The position numbers were made by a program, and so were the translations under genes. Below, piece by piece: positions 43,837 through 56,306 of a stretch of 64,000 bases of DNA. Source of the DNA: Gamarada debralockiae (lineage: Eukaryota > Ascomycota > Leotiomycetes > Helotiales > Hyphodiscaceae); contig NXFV01001620.1 of the NCBI GenBank assembly GCA_002803225.1, positions 16,490 through 80,489 of the forward strand, written 5' to 3'. The notes below the pieces were generated by a model. That model was given only the letters and a program-made list of their open reading frames with translations, had not been told where the DNA came from and made no database searches. The stretch's first letter is position 1, and the number at the start of each line of letters is the position of its first letter.

Positions 43837-45629
43837 ATGAAGGCCCTTCATCAAGGGCTTGCTGCCAGGGGGAGATCTCTGTCTTTGAAAAATGCCTTCC
43901 TTTCCAGAACCCTCAATGTTGCTACTCGAATCTCAACCGCAATGGCCTCGACACGGCATCACAGTTCCGCCACCGACCGCGTGAAAGCATCACCATGGTC
44001 TCAGCATCCACTCAGAGTATCTACCCCCCTCAAGAATGATCCCAAATTACCATCAAATCGCAATATCTCAGCGAAACGAACGGCTTATATTGCTCTCGGA
44101 AGCAATCTTGGCGATCGCACCAGCTGGATTGAAAAGGCTTGCAATGAGATGTCGGCAAGAGGAATCAAGATCACAAGAACAAGCAGTCTCTGGGAAACAG
44201 AGCCAATGTATGTTTTGGATCAGGACAGCTTCATCAATGGCGCTTGTGAGGTCAGTTTTCTTGCACCGTTTTAGCATGCACTTTTTATCGCCTAGGTCTC
44301 ATTCAGAGCCGGATTGCATTCCGACGGTCTTCAAAGTCCCCCCTTGTTTTTCGAATTACCTTATTTGGAATTTATCTCGAAAGCTGACAATTACTTGGGC
44401 AGGTAGAAACAACATTAGAACCTTTGGCCCTCTTAAATGAGCTTCAGAGTATAGAAAATGCGCTAGGCCGGAAAAAGATCATCGATAAAGGTCCCCGCAA
44501 TATCGATCTTGACATCCTTCTTTACAACGATGAAGTTGTCGATCACCAGAGACTCAAAATACCACATCCTGGCATGTATGAACGGGAGTTTGTACTTCGT
44601 CCTGTTGCAGAGTGAGTCGAGATGCTTTGTTGCTCTCTGAATAGTTACTGATAGCTCGTAAGACTCATACCTGGGAAGACCCTGGATCCAGCATTCCCAT
44701 GGAAAGTCACACAAGACTACCTGAATGCTCTGCCGCCTTCTCCATTGCCGTTGTCTACTCTTACGCCCATGGGATCCAGGATAGAACCTCTCCGTGCATT
44801 GAAGTCCAATCGCCAGACCGAAGTAATGGCCATCCTGAACGTGACCCCCGATTCTTTCTCCGATGGAGGCAAGCATTCAAAGGACTCCCTCGATACAACC
44901 TTCTCCTCCAAGATCCAAGGAGCTTCAATCATAGACTTTGGAGGCCAGTCCAGTGCTCCCTATGCAAAAGATGTATCAGCCGAAGAAGAGATCTCTCGAA
45001 TTGTCCCAGTGATCGAAAAATTTCGCCGGGATCCAGCCTATGACTCTAAAGCCATCAGTGTAGACACTTATCGAGCCTCCGTTGCAGAAGCAGCTGTGAA
45101 AGCAGGAGCAGACATCATCAACGACATCTCCTCTGGCCAGCTAGACGCAGATATGCTCCCCGTCATGGCTCGTCTAGGCAAAACCGTCTGCCTAATGCAT
45201 ATGCGCGGAACTCCCGCAACAATGAACAAGCTAACCAACTATTCCCCCCTCGGTCTTATTCCCACCATTGCCAACGATCTCCTTGAGCGTATAGCCGCAG
45301 CCGAAGCAGCTGGTATTCGTCGCTGGCGTATAATCTTGGATCCCGGTATCGGGTTCGCGAAGACGACGGCGCAGAATCTCGAAATCTTGAGGAATTTGGA
45401 GGAGTTGAGAGATTGGCCAGGTCTTAGGGGCTTTCCGTGGTTGGTTGGATCGAGTAGGAAGAACTTCGTAGGTAAGATAACGGGTGTGAGGGAACCTCAT
45501 GAGAGGACTTGGGGAACCGCGGCTACTATTGCGGCTGCTATTCAGGGCGGGGCGGATATTGTGAGAGTTCATGATGTGGAGGAGATGGTTCAAGTAGCTA
45601 AGATGTCGGATGCGATTTGGCGTCCTTGA
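43837..45629 (+). CDS. Bifunctional HPPK-dihydropteroate synthase (folate biosynthesis)
   Basis: Intact gene with exons 43837-44250, 44403-44611 and 44663-45629, 529 residues. It makes 7,8-dihydropteroate from hydroxymethyl-dihydropterin and p-aminobenzoate. The Arg/Ser-rich N-terminus (ARGRSLSLKNAFLSRTLNVA) looks like a mitochondrial targeting peptide. HPPK is at about 83-210: AYIALGSNLGDR, LWETEPMYV, ENALGRKKIIDKGPRNIDLD, HPGMYEREFVLRPVAE. DHPS is at about 260-529: MAILNVTPDSFSDGG, IIDFGGQSSAP, SVDTYRASVAEAA, INDISSG, LMHMRGTP, DPGIGFAKT, GSSRKNFVGKITG. No dihydroneopterin aldolase domain precedes HPPK here, unlike the three-domain FOL1 of budding yeast. The serine in GGQSSAP replaces the more common Thr-Arg. 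Confidence 0.95.
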
Positions 45630-47451
45630 ATATAATGTTCTTCTACCGTGTTCTTCGGCGTGTTTGTACTGTTTGCGTAGTCCAGTGACACCGCCAGGCT
45701 GAGATTGGTCTGGTGCAAATCGACCCGGTCCTATATATCTGCATGACATCTCATTCACCGAGGCTCTCCCCAGGCACCACAAGCACCATCCTGAGGGAGA
45801 GCAAGCTTTCTGGTCCTCGCCAATTCATTACGAAACTTCTCTCCTAAAACCTCTACCCACAACCATTTCCCACAATACCTCAAATTCAGAGCTATCTCCC
45901 TGAACGAACGCCTCTCCCAAACAACTCCTCTCGACAACGATATTGATATCGCCACAAATCTTCTTTCGCCACTCTCTCAGTCAATTCGTTTACCTTTTCC
46001 TTCCTTCATGCTATTCTCCTACCTACCAATCATTCTAGTCAGACCCCTCAGTCAAAAATGGCAGCAAAAGAGATGCTCTCTACCATAGCCTCGTCCAAGA
46101 GCGCATTGGTAACATCCCCGCCTTCTTAGATGCTCTTGCCCGTCAAGCTAGTGCAGAATCAGCTGCGAAGGAGTTTGACGATTTGGTGGCCGCTGGATGG
46201 CCGTTCCCGAGCGCGTCTCCCTTCAAGCTTGCAATGCTGCTGGGTCAAGCTCTCCTACCGACGAAGGCTCCAGCTCTTCCATTGTGTTCGACACCGATGA
46301 TACCGCCTCCGTTGCGTTTTCGACAACAACAACTATAGCCACATAAGCACCTCCGCCTGCTGTCGGTCCCCCTTCTCCCCGAAGTGCATAACATCCCCAC
46401 TTTGACGGCAAGTAATATATTATTCAGCCCGCCTTAATCGCCATTTCCACCATGATGACCAGGAATAACGTCAAAGAGCTCTTCAATAAGCTTGGCATTG
46501 TGGTTGAGTACGAAGTGTGGTGCGCCAAATGCGGGTGGTCCCGAGAGTGAAGTAGAGAGTCTCCGTGGTCATATGATAAGATAGGGCGTACCTAGTTGCC
46601 AGGAATTGCCTATGCAATCCCTGCGTTGTGACGTGGGTATATAGGAACTAGGAGAGCTATCATCAACCTCCTGCTCATACTATCAATATAAGCTGTGAAG
46701 CTCATCAAGCTCATCAATGTAATATTACTACTGTGTACTGTCACTATTACCATAACCGCTCTGACCTTCTGACACTAGTCATAGTCGAGCCGATTTCATT
46801 GGGTCGAAACTAGCTGCATGATGTACGGTACCGTGTATGGGGACACCTGGAGCTGAAGAAGCCTTCGCTCTTTGAATTTTGATCAAGTATTGCCAGAATT
46901 TCCTACATCTCACTAACCGCTAACTCGCTTTCTGTGCAGGTTCACGTATGGATTTAGTAGCAAGGCTTGAATGTATATATGTTTGATTCAAGGGATCGTC
47001 TCTAGTTAAGATTAAACTCAAACGTCGTAAGTGGTTAGCCAAACGGAATAGTCTCCTCGCCGACCAGAACGATTTTTACTCTGAAATTATTTTAGGTTCG
47101 TTCACTTCTTCCAGTATGGCAAAAGTTTTTAATGTGCAGCATGTCCTCTGAGATTTTGGTAGAGCTGATCTCAGTACGCTTTGAAAGCGCTTCACCTCTT
47201 CATCGTTCACCACTCCTGAAGGCTGATTGAAGATAGTTGAATTGAGGAGAGTCCCCTCCCTTTTAGTCCATCAAGAACAATAACGTGATACCCCATAAGC
47301 AGGAGCGCCGCGTTATGCTTCTACGTTGTTATCAACGCCAAACCAGGTCTTACATGCAATAATCAGACCTTTGCGCCTAAGTTCATGAACCCCTCTCAGT
47401 GAACGTGCCTGTCTCCGTCTCAACAGTCCGGGTATTTTTGCATAACGCGAA
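45630..47451. other. Intergenic region with possible solo-LTR-like stretch
   Basis: No supportable gene. A piece at 46085-46260 in one frame (ERIGNIPAFLDALARQASAE) looks protein-like but is isolated. At about 46610-46745 there is a TATA-like gtatatagg, then agctcatcaagctcatcaat and several tacta runs, reminiscent of an LTR. I could not find its ends. Confidence 0.35.
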
Positions 47452-48400
47452 TCAGGCAATGACCTGTACTCCCTCTATACCTCTTAGCATCCGGTACAGA
47501 TTCTTGTGCTGCTCCAAGCATAAGAATGTCGCAATGGTGTGAGGTCCGAGGCGGATGAAACTGGGTACCCAACCCTCAACTTTGTACACACCGGCCAGCA
47601 ATTTGGCCAGTCCTTTGCTCCCATGCGAGGACATTATTCGAGTCTTTATAACATCAACCGGTGAGAAAATCGTAGTTGCCACAAATCCCGCTAAAAACGA
47701 AGCTATAAAGTGTGTGGCGAGGTTCTCTTCGAGGAATGTATTCCCAGTCAGCAATCGTTTGAAGACATAATAAGACGCCAGCTGACTAGCAGTCATCAAA
47801 ACCGCCCTCATACTATTCGGCCACACCCCCTTGAAAAGGCTATTCCAGCCCTCTTCCCTCGTCATCCGTATCAATCCATCAATCGTATTATTATAATCCC
47901 TCCTCTCATCCCTCGGCAACGCTGCATCATGCTGCATCCTCACATTCAGTACATCCGCCGGATTTCCCGCAACTCCTCCTAGGAATCCAGACGTCGATGG
48001 GATAGTGACAAGTGTCGGGAAGGGGGAAGGCGATGATTGGCTGGTGAAATCTTGCTTCAGTTCTTCATAGATGCCGAAACGTGTTGTTGAGGAGGTTATC
48101 TGGCGTAGCAATGATGGACTCAGACCGGTGCAGAGCATTGGTTTTGAAGATGTGGATGAATGTTCCGATCATCGTTATTGGAGCATTTCTTCTACGGGTT
48201 TGAAGCCGAACCTTTACTCGAGGCATATGAGCTATGATATGTCATTTGGCACATTGAGAGAGATTTACCAAGATCTAAGGGTGCGTCAGGCATGCGGCGA
48301 AGCAACTTGCACTCCCTCCAAACCAAAAAGGATACCGCACTTGCTCTCCTTCCCAGATATTTTTCCGTGATGGCTCTTTCGACTGCTGCGACATTCTCCC
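47452..48400 (-). pseudogene. Mitochondrial dicarboxylate carrier (Dic1 type), frameshifted
   Basis: The minus strand reads YPFWFGGSASCFAACLTHP, then (after an intron) VKVRLQTRRRNAP and TFIHIFKTN, and in another frame GLSPSLLRQITSSTTRFGIY, GFLGGVAGNPADVLNVRMQH, GWNSLFKGVWPNSMRAVLMT and SPVDVIKTRIMSS. These are the three carrier repeats with their P-x-[DE]-x-x-[KR] signatures. The carrier exchanges malate/succinate for phosphate across the inner membrane. Two lesions are visible: one base missing in THPLDL (about 48274), and lost bases between IFKTN and GLSPSLL (about 48140). The last 228 codons are open, so this may be a recent pseudogene. Confidence 0.75.
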
Positions 48401-48906
48401 AGACGACATGATGAAAAGTAAATTTGTCGAAGCATTCCATGTCGCTGGAGTCGTGAGCGCATGGATGCGAAGAGGGGATGATCTGTAAGTTGATGATTAT
48501 TAGGCTGCCGAATGCTACGGGGAGAACGACTTTATTGGTCAAAGGCGGTAATAAATTATTCCGGCTTGGCGAATGGAAGCGTCATGCTCCTCCGGCCACA
48601 CTGTAGAAATTTGAGTGGCCGGGGGTAGAGGGTGGCCGGCGGAGCGGTGACCCCTTCTAGCCGATAAGGTTTAGGATTGTCACTACGCGCATCTGAGACG
48701 CCAATTGAGAAACTGCCCACAAAATATCCTTCACATCGTACGATAAGCAGTACTTGTCTGGCCACTTTGCACATATTCTAACTACTGTAAGACTCGTCTG
48801 TTGTCAATAGAGTGTCCGCTACACTTAGCGTCTCAACCTTCAATCTACAACAGCCAAGCGATTTTGGCACCGCCAATTACACTGGGGAACGATCAGCTAT
48901 GTCTGA

Positions 48907-49125
48907 TCATCTAGATATCGCGTTAATCTGATAGGGAACTCTCCTCGAAACCGTCTGATCATCACCAATCTCAGATGGCATATCCAGGAGGACCGTGAAT
49001 ACCGCAGGAAGATTACACTTTGAGCATTTGAAGGATAGTTCCTGGGTTTCATAGAAATATCTGGTATCCGATGTCAATGTTCTGCCCCGCGTGGAACGGT
49101 AGTACGAACGTACGAGTATCGCCAT
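48907..49125 (-). CDS. Unrecognised ORF with a C-x2-C motif, 72 aa
   Basis: The frame contains YYRSTRGRTLTSDTRYFYET and FKCSKCNLPAVFTVLLDMP. It looks like real protein text and could be an exon or remnant of a zinc-binding protein, but I cannot name a family. It lies divergently upstream of the NoxA gene. Confidence 0.3.
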   Translation of the reverse strand: MAILVRSYYRSTRGRTLTSDTRYFYETQELSFKCSKCNLPAVFTVLLDMPSEIGDDQTVSRRVPYQINAISR

Positions 49126-49299
49126 CTGCTGCGAACCCTTATCAATACTCTAATACCCACGACCCGTAGCTCTTGTCTTCACTCACTTCTCGACGAGGCA
49201 GAAAACAAGCTCTTCTCTATCACATCTTTATATCGGCACCATCGTGGTCGACGCTTAAATACACTTGGTTCCAGGTGGGAGAAGGAATACAGACGAAGC

Positions 49300-51166
49300 A
49301 TGGGGTTCGTGACTGAGCTCAAGGCACAGACACGGGGATCGAAGTTATTGTTCAACTTCCTGTTCCATGGCTTTCATATAGGACTCTTCGCTTTAGGATG
49401 GTAAGCCAACTCTTCGAAACAGGGTCCATTCGATGCTGATATCTTATGATAGGAAGAAACAGCAAGACGATCCACGGCTTTCGGGCCTCAATACTCTCAC
49501 TTTCTCCGTTTGGATATCACGAGGCGCTGGTCTAGCCTTGTCAGTGGACGGGGCAATGATCCTGCTACCCATGTGTCGAAATATCCTGAGATACATAAGA
49601 CCGAAGATAAAATTCTTGCCGCTCGACGAGTCGCAATGGTTCCATCGACAGGTTGCGTATTCGCTATTATTGTGGACTGCTGTACATGTCTGTGGTCACT
49701 ATGTTAAGTAGGCTTCCGGCCTCTCTACTGTGTCCTCGACGCGCTAATATTTACAGCTTCTTCAATGTCGAGAAGACTCAAATTCGAAAGGTTACTGCCA
49801 TCCAAATCCACTACACTGAGGCTGGTGGCATCACTGGTCACATCATGCTGTTGTGCATGCTTCTCATGTATACAACAGCTCACGCCAAAATTCGCCAGCA
49901 ATCTTTCGAGACCTTCTGGTACACGCATCACCTCTTCATTCCCTTCCTCCTCGGACTTTACACCCACGCTACTGGATGCTTCGTCCGTGATACCGTCAAC
50001 CCATTTTCTCCATTCGATCACGACAACTTCTGGAGTCATTGTCTGGGATATCAAGGTTGGCGTTGGGAGCTCTGGGGTGGTGGACTCTACTTCATCGAAC
50101 GTGTGTATCGGGAGATACGAAGCAGAAGAGAGACGGAGATCGTCCGAGTCGTGCGCCATCCATATGGTAGACCATTTCGATTCAACCGTGCAAGACCACG
50201 CTGACGTGACGAATAGATGCTATGGAGATTCAGTTCAAGAAGCCATCGATGAAGTATAAGGCCGGTCAATGGCTATTCCTGAATGTTCCTTCCGTATCGA
50301 AACAGCAGTGGCATCCATTCACCATCACATCTTGTCCATTTGATCCCTACATTTCCGTCCACGTTCGACAAGTCGGAGACTTCACCCGTGCTCTCGGTGA
50401 TGCTCTCGGAGCAGGTAGTGCGCAAGCAAAGCTGTACGATGGCGTCGACCCAATGGGCATGTACGAAGTAGCCTTGCACAACGGTCAGAAGATGCCAGCA
50501 CTCCGCATCGATGGACCATACGGAGCGCCCGCAGAAGATGTCTTTGAGAACGAAATCGCCGTGCTTATTGGGACTGGTATCGGTGTCACCCCATGGGCAT
50601 CCATTCTCAAGAACATCTGGCACATGCGCAATGGACCAAACCCGCCCACTCGTCTACGCCGCGTCGAATTCATCTGGGTCTGCAGAGACACCACCTCCTT
50701 TGAGTGGTTCCAATTGCTCCTCTCCTCCCTCGAAGCCCAGAGCCGAGAGGCTGCAAGCCAGCCTGGCAACACTGGCAACGAGTTCTTACGTATTCACACC
50801 TATCTTACGCAGAAACTCGACATCGACACTGCCCAAAATATTATGCTCAACAGTGTTGGTGCTGCCATCGACCCTCTCACTGAGTTGAAATCTCGCACTA
50901 ACTTCGGACGTCCGGATTTTACGAGATTATTCACAGGTATGAGAGAAGGTATCCTGGATAGGACTTATTTGAGTGGCTTGGAGGGGGATATGAAGACGAA
51001 TGTTGGTGTGTATTTCTGTGGTAAGTCGTAATTCCTAGGTATACTAGATGCATTGAAGACTAACTTCACAACAGGTCCAAATGTGGCAGCCAGAGAAATC
51101 AAGAGCGCGTGTAAGAAGGCTACAAGCCGCGATGTCAGCTTTTCATTTTGGAAAGAACATTTCTAG
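49300..51166 (+). CDS. noxA: NADPH oxidase NoxA (gp91phox-type)
   Basis: Intact gene with exons 49300-49400, 49453-49707, 49757-50166, 50217-51020 and 51075-51166. All phases agree and give 553 residues, the normal NoxA size. It transfers electrons from NADPH via FAD and two haems to oxygen, giving superoxide for hyphal differentiation, sexual development and infection structures. Visible features are the N-terminal membrane helices with SRGAGLALSVDGAMILLPMC, haem-ligand histidines in FHRQVAYSLLLWTAVHVCGH and FWYTHHLFIPFLL, the FAD-binding HPFTITS (about residue 288), the NADPH-binding GTGIGVTPWAS (about 374), and a C-terminus SFSFWKEHF. It lacks the N-terminal EF-hands of NoxC and the extension typical of NoxB. 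Activity would need NoxR and Rac, which are not in this window. Confidence 0.96.
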
Positions 51167-51368
51167 CTCCACTATCCTGCTAAACGGTCTAAAAAGGGCC
51201 ATCACGATGTAAGTGAGCGGGTGTTGTACATTGTGTCATAGCATAGTGTTTGCTTAGCTCTCAGAATGATTTCAATTCAGCTGTCGTTGCTTGCTTTTAT
51301 GATAACACTAGACAACTAACAGTAGCAAGAAGAACACTGTATTGAATCGCCCCTTACCCGTCAGCCAT

Positions 51369-53589
51369 TTAAAGAGCAGGACCAGCCTTGATCGCATCTT
51401 TTGTGGCCTCAGACTCGTACTTCTTGAATTCTCAACAAAAAGACTGCCAAGCTTCGTTACTTCCGCCCTGAAGCTGCCGTGTCCTTGCGTCCAAGCGTTT
51501 CTTGGATTTAACAGTTCTGGCGGAACGCCAGTGCATGTCTTAGGTACGGCAAGGTTGAAGGTCTCATAAGTCTCAAATTCAACCTTAGCAAGCTCACCAG
51601 AGGGAATTACATCAAGAATAGCACGGGTATATTTCAATCTATATTTTATCAGCAGAGATTCTCAATACAAGTGACGCGTAGACTTACGGGCACCGTTTAC
51701 CGCCGGTAGCAGCCGATCCATCCAGTGTTCAACAACCAAGCGTTAGCCTTGTGCTGCTCGATCTTCTCAGCTAACATCTTGGCATATCACATGGGGTGCA
51801 GTGCCAAAAATGGCTGTGCGAAGCAGGAAGAGAAGGTAGCTTGTGGCTCCGTGATGCCATCTTCTGTTCCGGCCTTTTTCGAAGTGTAACCAGAGATGAA
51901 ATGGAACATAGTTTGTGGTGAGTCAAGCTTCGAAATCGGTGGCAAAACTCCACGGGCATCAGAGGTGAGAGGGATGATGTTGCTGGGGTGGTTCGTCGAC
52001 ACGCAGGGAATCTTAGCGTCGGAAATATGCTCGATCGGATAGGCACTGTCAAATCACTAAGCAGAAACCAAAAGTGCTCAATGATGGACATACCAGCGAG
52101 TGTTCTCTGTCAAAGTCGCGTCATTATAGTCAACCAGACGAGTCTCGGGGCTGAAAACGACGTTCTCGAGAACTGAGCCGAATCGGATGGCTCCAAAAAT
52201 ATCAGGTTCCTTTTCCCTCGAGAGACCGGTACACTTGGCATAGCACTACGCACGAGTCAGTATTCACCTTGGGCAGAGGGGTCTGATGACGACTTATACT
52301 ACCCTCGATATTGAAGATAACACGATCGCTCCAGCAATGCTCATCGTCGCCGATCAAAGCACGACTTGGATCCGCTGAAAGTGTGGTCTTGCCAGTACCG
52401 GAAAGGCCGAAGAAGACTGTGACATCGCCATCCTTACTCTCGTTTGCAGATGAGTGAAGGGTAAGAATGTTATGCTTAACAGGCATCTCGTAGAACAGAA
52501 CAGTGAAAAACCCTTCTTCATCTCCCTGGCATACTCAGTACCGAGAATAACAATCTCCCTGTCAGCGAAGTTGATGGCGACTGAGGTCTGTGAGGTCATG
52601 CCCTCAGTGTATCTGTTCGCAGGGAAAGATCCAGCATTGTAGATGGTATAATCTGGGTGGAAGTGCTCGAGGCCCTTTCGATCGGGCCGGATGAGCATAT
52701 TCCGCATGAAGAGGGCATGGGTACACGCTCGCAAATGACTCGGACCCTGATTCGGTACTTCTCGTTCCACCCTGCGAATCCATCTACAACATAAATTCGA
52801 TTTCTCACGTTTAAATAGTCAATGGTTCTTTCGCGGTTGATTCTCCAGACCTGACTGCTCTATTAGCAATTTCTTTCAATGATATTTAGCACGTGATGTG
52901 ACGTGACGTGAAGTGGAGTTGGGGAATACTTCAATAAACAAGAACCGCGACTACGAAAAGTGGTCGCATGACGTATATGGAAGGCCCCTGTAGAGAACGG
53001 AGAGGGATGTATAAAGAGAATCTCTAAAAGTCGAAATCGACAATGCTTGTGTATGTGAAATGTATTGCCAACAAAAGGTATCGGGACGTGAGATCAGCCC
53101 TTACTTCAGGTGTCATTGCCTTGTTGACAGGACCCCACCATATCTCGTTCTCGGAGCTGAGCTCCTTAACAATACGCTTGTCTAAAGGTGATCGGCCAGT
53201 TTTCGCTCCGAGTATGCTGTGAGGGCACCAGTTGATGTGATAGCCAAGCCCGTTTCGTAGACGAGAGCATCTTCATAGAGGGCGGCGACCGAAGGGTTGG
53301 GAATCTGTGGAGACAATCAGGACAGCAACTGCATGGAGGGTAAGTCACTCGTACAATTGCAACCCGATCATAATCGATGTGTGCCTTTCCGTAAAGCTCT
53401 TCCTCGAGTTCGGTGTGCTCTTTGACAGGCCTGCGAAGGTGATTGATTTGTCAATGGTATTTGAACGATGATGCGGGAAACGAGGCCTACTGGACACCGC
53501 CAAGGCGAAGACCCTAAGTTCTGCGTCAGGAGACAAAGCTACGTAGAGTGGTAGATACGTACCGTCTTCTTGACTGTGCTAGAAACCAT
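51369..53589 (-). pseudogene. ATP-dependent phosphoenolpyruvate carboxykinase, multiply frameshifted
   Basis: From MVSSTVKKT at 53589 the text runs [93 protein letters not shown] and the ATP-binding [16 protein letters not shown]. It continues with [49 protein letters not shown] and KYTRAILDVIPSGELAKVEF, ending YESEATKDAIKAGPAL. Intron boundaries are still recognisable. Lesions include one missing base in [12 protein letters not shown] (about 53210), frame changes near 52705 and 52500, TGA for Arg after ALHPM (about 51780), a frame change near 51705 in GWIG, and another at about 51420. The enzyme makes PEP from oxaloacetate in gluconeogenesis; this copy cannot. Confidence 0.92.
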
Positions 53590-53599
53590 GTTCCTGGGG

Positions 53600-54250
53600 G
53601 TTTGTATAGTGGAAATTGTCGATCAAAGAGGCTTCCACACCTGATTGCGGAGTTCCGAAGATGGCGAGGCAGTTCTTGCAACTGGGTCCTCAGCCTACTT
53701 TCGATGAAGCGTGATGTGTGATCGCTGACCCAACTCTCGGTTGATAAGAACAAATTTTTGGCATCAATATGGACATCCCTTTTGCTCTAAGACGTTTGAT
53801 CGATCAGAACGCCAGCAAGGTGCAACCCAAATTTGTTAATGGATGCCTAGTTAATATGCTTCTATTATGAACATTATATCACCTTCAGATTACAAGATCT
53901 TCCTTCTGCTGAAGTCACCGAAGATTACAGTAATGGTCATTCTATATCTTCCCTCTGTTCCTTCTCAATCTCCTTTCCCTCCGTTGATTCTGCACCACCA
54001 CGCTCTCCCTCTTGCAATTTTCCACTGGTCTGCTTTTGCTACGACTGTGATAACTTGCCTATCCATCCTCACCATCCCAACCGTGTTATACCCTGCCACC
54101 CCATTCCAATTCTGTGCTTCACCCATTTGGCCCTGGCTCAAGGGCTTAGGCTGAGCCAAATGATATGCCACAAAACGCCAGTCCTGCGGACATGAGCCTT
54201 GCGAGAGTCCGTCTCCTTTTCTTAATACCAACACGCCTTCATTCATTCGT
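53600..54250. other. Gap between two pseudogenes
   Basis: It is the promoter side of the dead PEP carboxykinase and 3' flank of the GID4 remnant. A plus-strand frame (53867-54154) is hydrophobic and Pro-rich but has no recognisable motif, so I do not call it. Confidence 0.4.
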
Positions 54251-54253
54251 CAT

Positions 54254-55345
54254 TCATCGAAATTCAATTGCACTAAAACAGCCTCGATCCTCGATCTTCG
54301 GCGTGCTCCAGAGTAGTCTCTGAGCTTGGATTGTGTAGCACGCTTCTCACACTTTGGATGGAAAAAAAGCCCGCTAATAATCCCTCGAATCTGGTTAAAG
54401 CATATATAGTAGAATCCTTCGAAACTTACGCCATTGTTCATCCGAATTCGATGATCTGGGACTAAGAAGTGCTCCTTCCATCGCATGAAGATGTTCTCTC
54501 GTTGGGCTAGGTTAGGAATAGAAAGGTTACCTTGCCTTGTCGACTTTTGGAACTTTCTAAACGCGGAGATGACTGTGGGGAATTGGGCCCAGTGCTGCAA
54601 ATCTACCTTATAGGTAGAGCCCCAGTTCTAGTGTTTAGTGAAGGAGTATTTTGTGCCAATGATCTCGCCCTCAAAATAGGTTGTAAGGGTTTAGGTGGTC
54701 TTCGGTCAAACCTATGAGGATATTAGGCAATAATTGGCTAGGTGTCTTTCTCGGAGAGATTTCTCCACATGCATTGCATGTAAAAGTATCCACACAGAAA
54801 CGACTCTCATATCGACTTGCTTGATCTCGACTTGGACGTCAAAATCTAGCCGCTCGGCCCGTTGAGTGCCACGGAACTTGCTACCGGCGCGCAAGAAGGA
54901 AAAGGGGTTAGATAATATAAGCTATCAATTGGATAGCACACCGGACTATCTGTAGCTAAAGAGAGTAAACACGTACACGAATGTTGGAGAAGTCGTGACC
55001 CATAGACGGAGAGCTAATGTAGTTGCTGGCTGACGTAGGGAGCTTGCTTTCCTCCTCTCCGTTCGCGCTCATAGGAGACATCACATCAGAAGCTGCAGTC
55101 TCTTCGCCGATATCCGTTTGTTTGATGCTCGATTGGATGCCCGCATCTGTTTCCGTTGGACCAGGTGACTGCGAATCTGACAGAGCTGGTGGCAGTGATT
55201 GGGTTACAATTGCATCTTGGTGCGAAACTTTCGCCTCTGGAATTACCCACCGGATCTGCCGTTTTCGAATAGGCATGGGTTGTGCGATGGCTGCGCTGTG
55301 TCGATATTCTCCGTGCTGGGGTGGCATATGGTTTTGCACGGCGCC
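54254..55345 (-). pseudogene. GID4/VID24 substrate receptor of the GID (CTLH) ubiquitin ligase, decayed
   Basis: The N-terminal exon starts near 55339 (MQNHMPPQHGEYRHS) and is Ser/Pro/Glu-rich. After an intron the core reads LRAGSKFRGTQRAERLDFDV, QVEIKQVDM, then in shifted frames LQHWAQFPTVISAF, AQRENIFMRWKEHFLVPDH, GVSFEGFYYICFNQ and the family's terminal EDRGCFSAIEFR. GID4 binds the Pro/N-degron of gluconeogenic enzymes (fructose-1,6-bisphosphatase, PEP carboxykinase) and marks them for degradation on glucose. Frame changes occur after VDMR (about 54810), in the linker near 54650, and after YSGAR (about 54300). It lies next to a dead PEP carboxykinase gene. Confidence 0.85.
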
Positions 55346-56306
55346 CGCTAGATTTGAAGGAGGGAGAAGTAAGGTAGAAGAGAATTGAATACTTTACGCG
55401 ATTCGGGTGGTACTTTCGTCGTTCTAAGAATAAAATAATCAGAGACATGAAAAGCTTAGAGAGTTGGTCCGGCAAGCAGCGAAATGAGGACGTAGGACAT
55501 CGAGGAGATACTTCGGGTCATCTCGCATTTCGCTCGCGTTACGATGTGCAACAAAAACTTCTCCCATCCCAAGTCTTTCGTTCACGGTTTTACTCTTCCC
55601 CCTTGCGATTCGAACAGACGCGTCTACCCAGGCGTTAAAATCGGAAGAGAACAGAGCCCCATTTTTTGCTCCATTTCTTATATTTTACCCGCTGTCAAAG
55701 ACATCGCGGAATAGGTGAACTGAAGGGTTTGTTTCTGGTCGGAAACGTCACAGACTAGTCTATAACGAACGGCACTTATGTGAACTTCCCCTAAGATGCA
55801 ATGTGACGACGGGTTTGTTACCGCCTTACATCATCCATATCATGAATTATCCATAAAGCGCTTTAGTGTCACCAACTACATCTTCGGCAACAGTCTTGTC
55901 AAACGTTGCTTTCAACCTTTCGATCATTCACCTGCTTATTTAAATGAGCCTCATCAGTTTCAAAAAAATCTCTTTCCTCCTGTCGCACTAGTCAGCCATT
56001 ATAACACTGAATTCACAACCGTTTGCAACCAGTCCGTCATCCCACGACAGAACTTGTGGAGAATATCTCACTGGCAGAACATCTTCATGACGGCGAGGGT
56101 GCTACAGCAAATGGGCCTAGGTCGTGACAAGGGGCAAGGCGGCCTCGACTATCAAACACAGCCTTGCTTTCCTGACGCAAGTTATGAACGCTTTGCACCG
56201 CAAAGTCCCTCAAAGCATCTGGTCTAGGTTACGTGAAATACTTGTCACTGGCTGTGAAGTACTTGCAGCGATCAAAGAATGGAGCAAAGATCCAATGGCA
56301 TGTAAG
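55346..56306 (+). other. Region with unassigned plus-strand frames
   Basis: 55796-56227 (143 aa) and 56124-56324 (66 aa; MTRGKAASTIKHSLAFLTQV, then VPQSIWSRLREILVTGCEVL) overlap in different frames. The second looks more like real protein, but I recognise no family. No other feature is seen. Confidence 0.3.

Noticed and set aside
45231..45782. 183-codon minus-strand frame
   Set aside because: Antisense to the dihydropteroate synthase domain.
49725..50259. Antisense and alternative frames over NoxA exon 3
   Set aside because: They conflict with a gene whose five exons splice in phase and show FAD- and NADPH-binding motifs.
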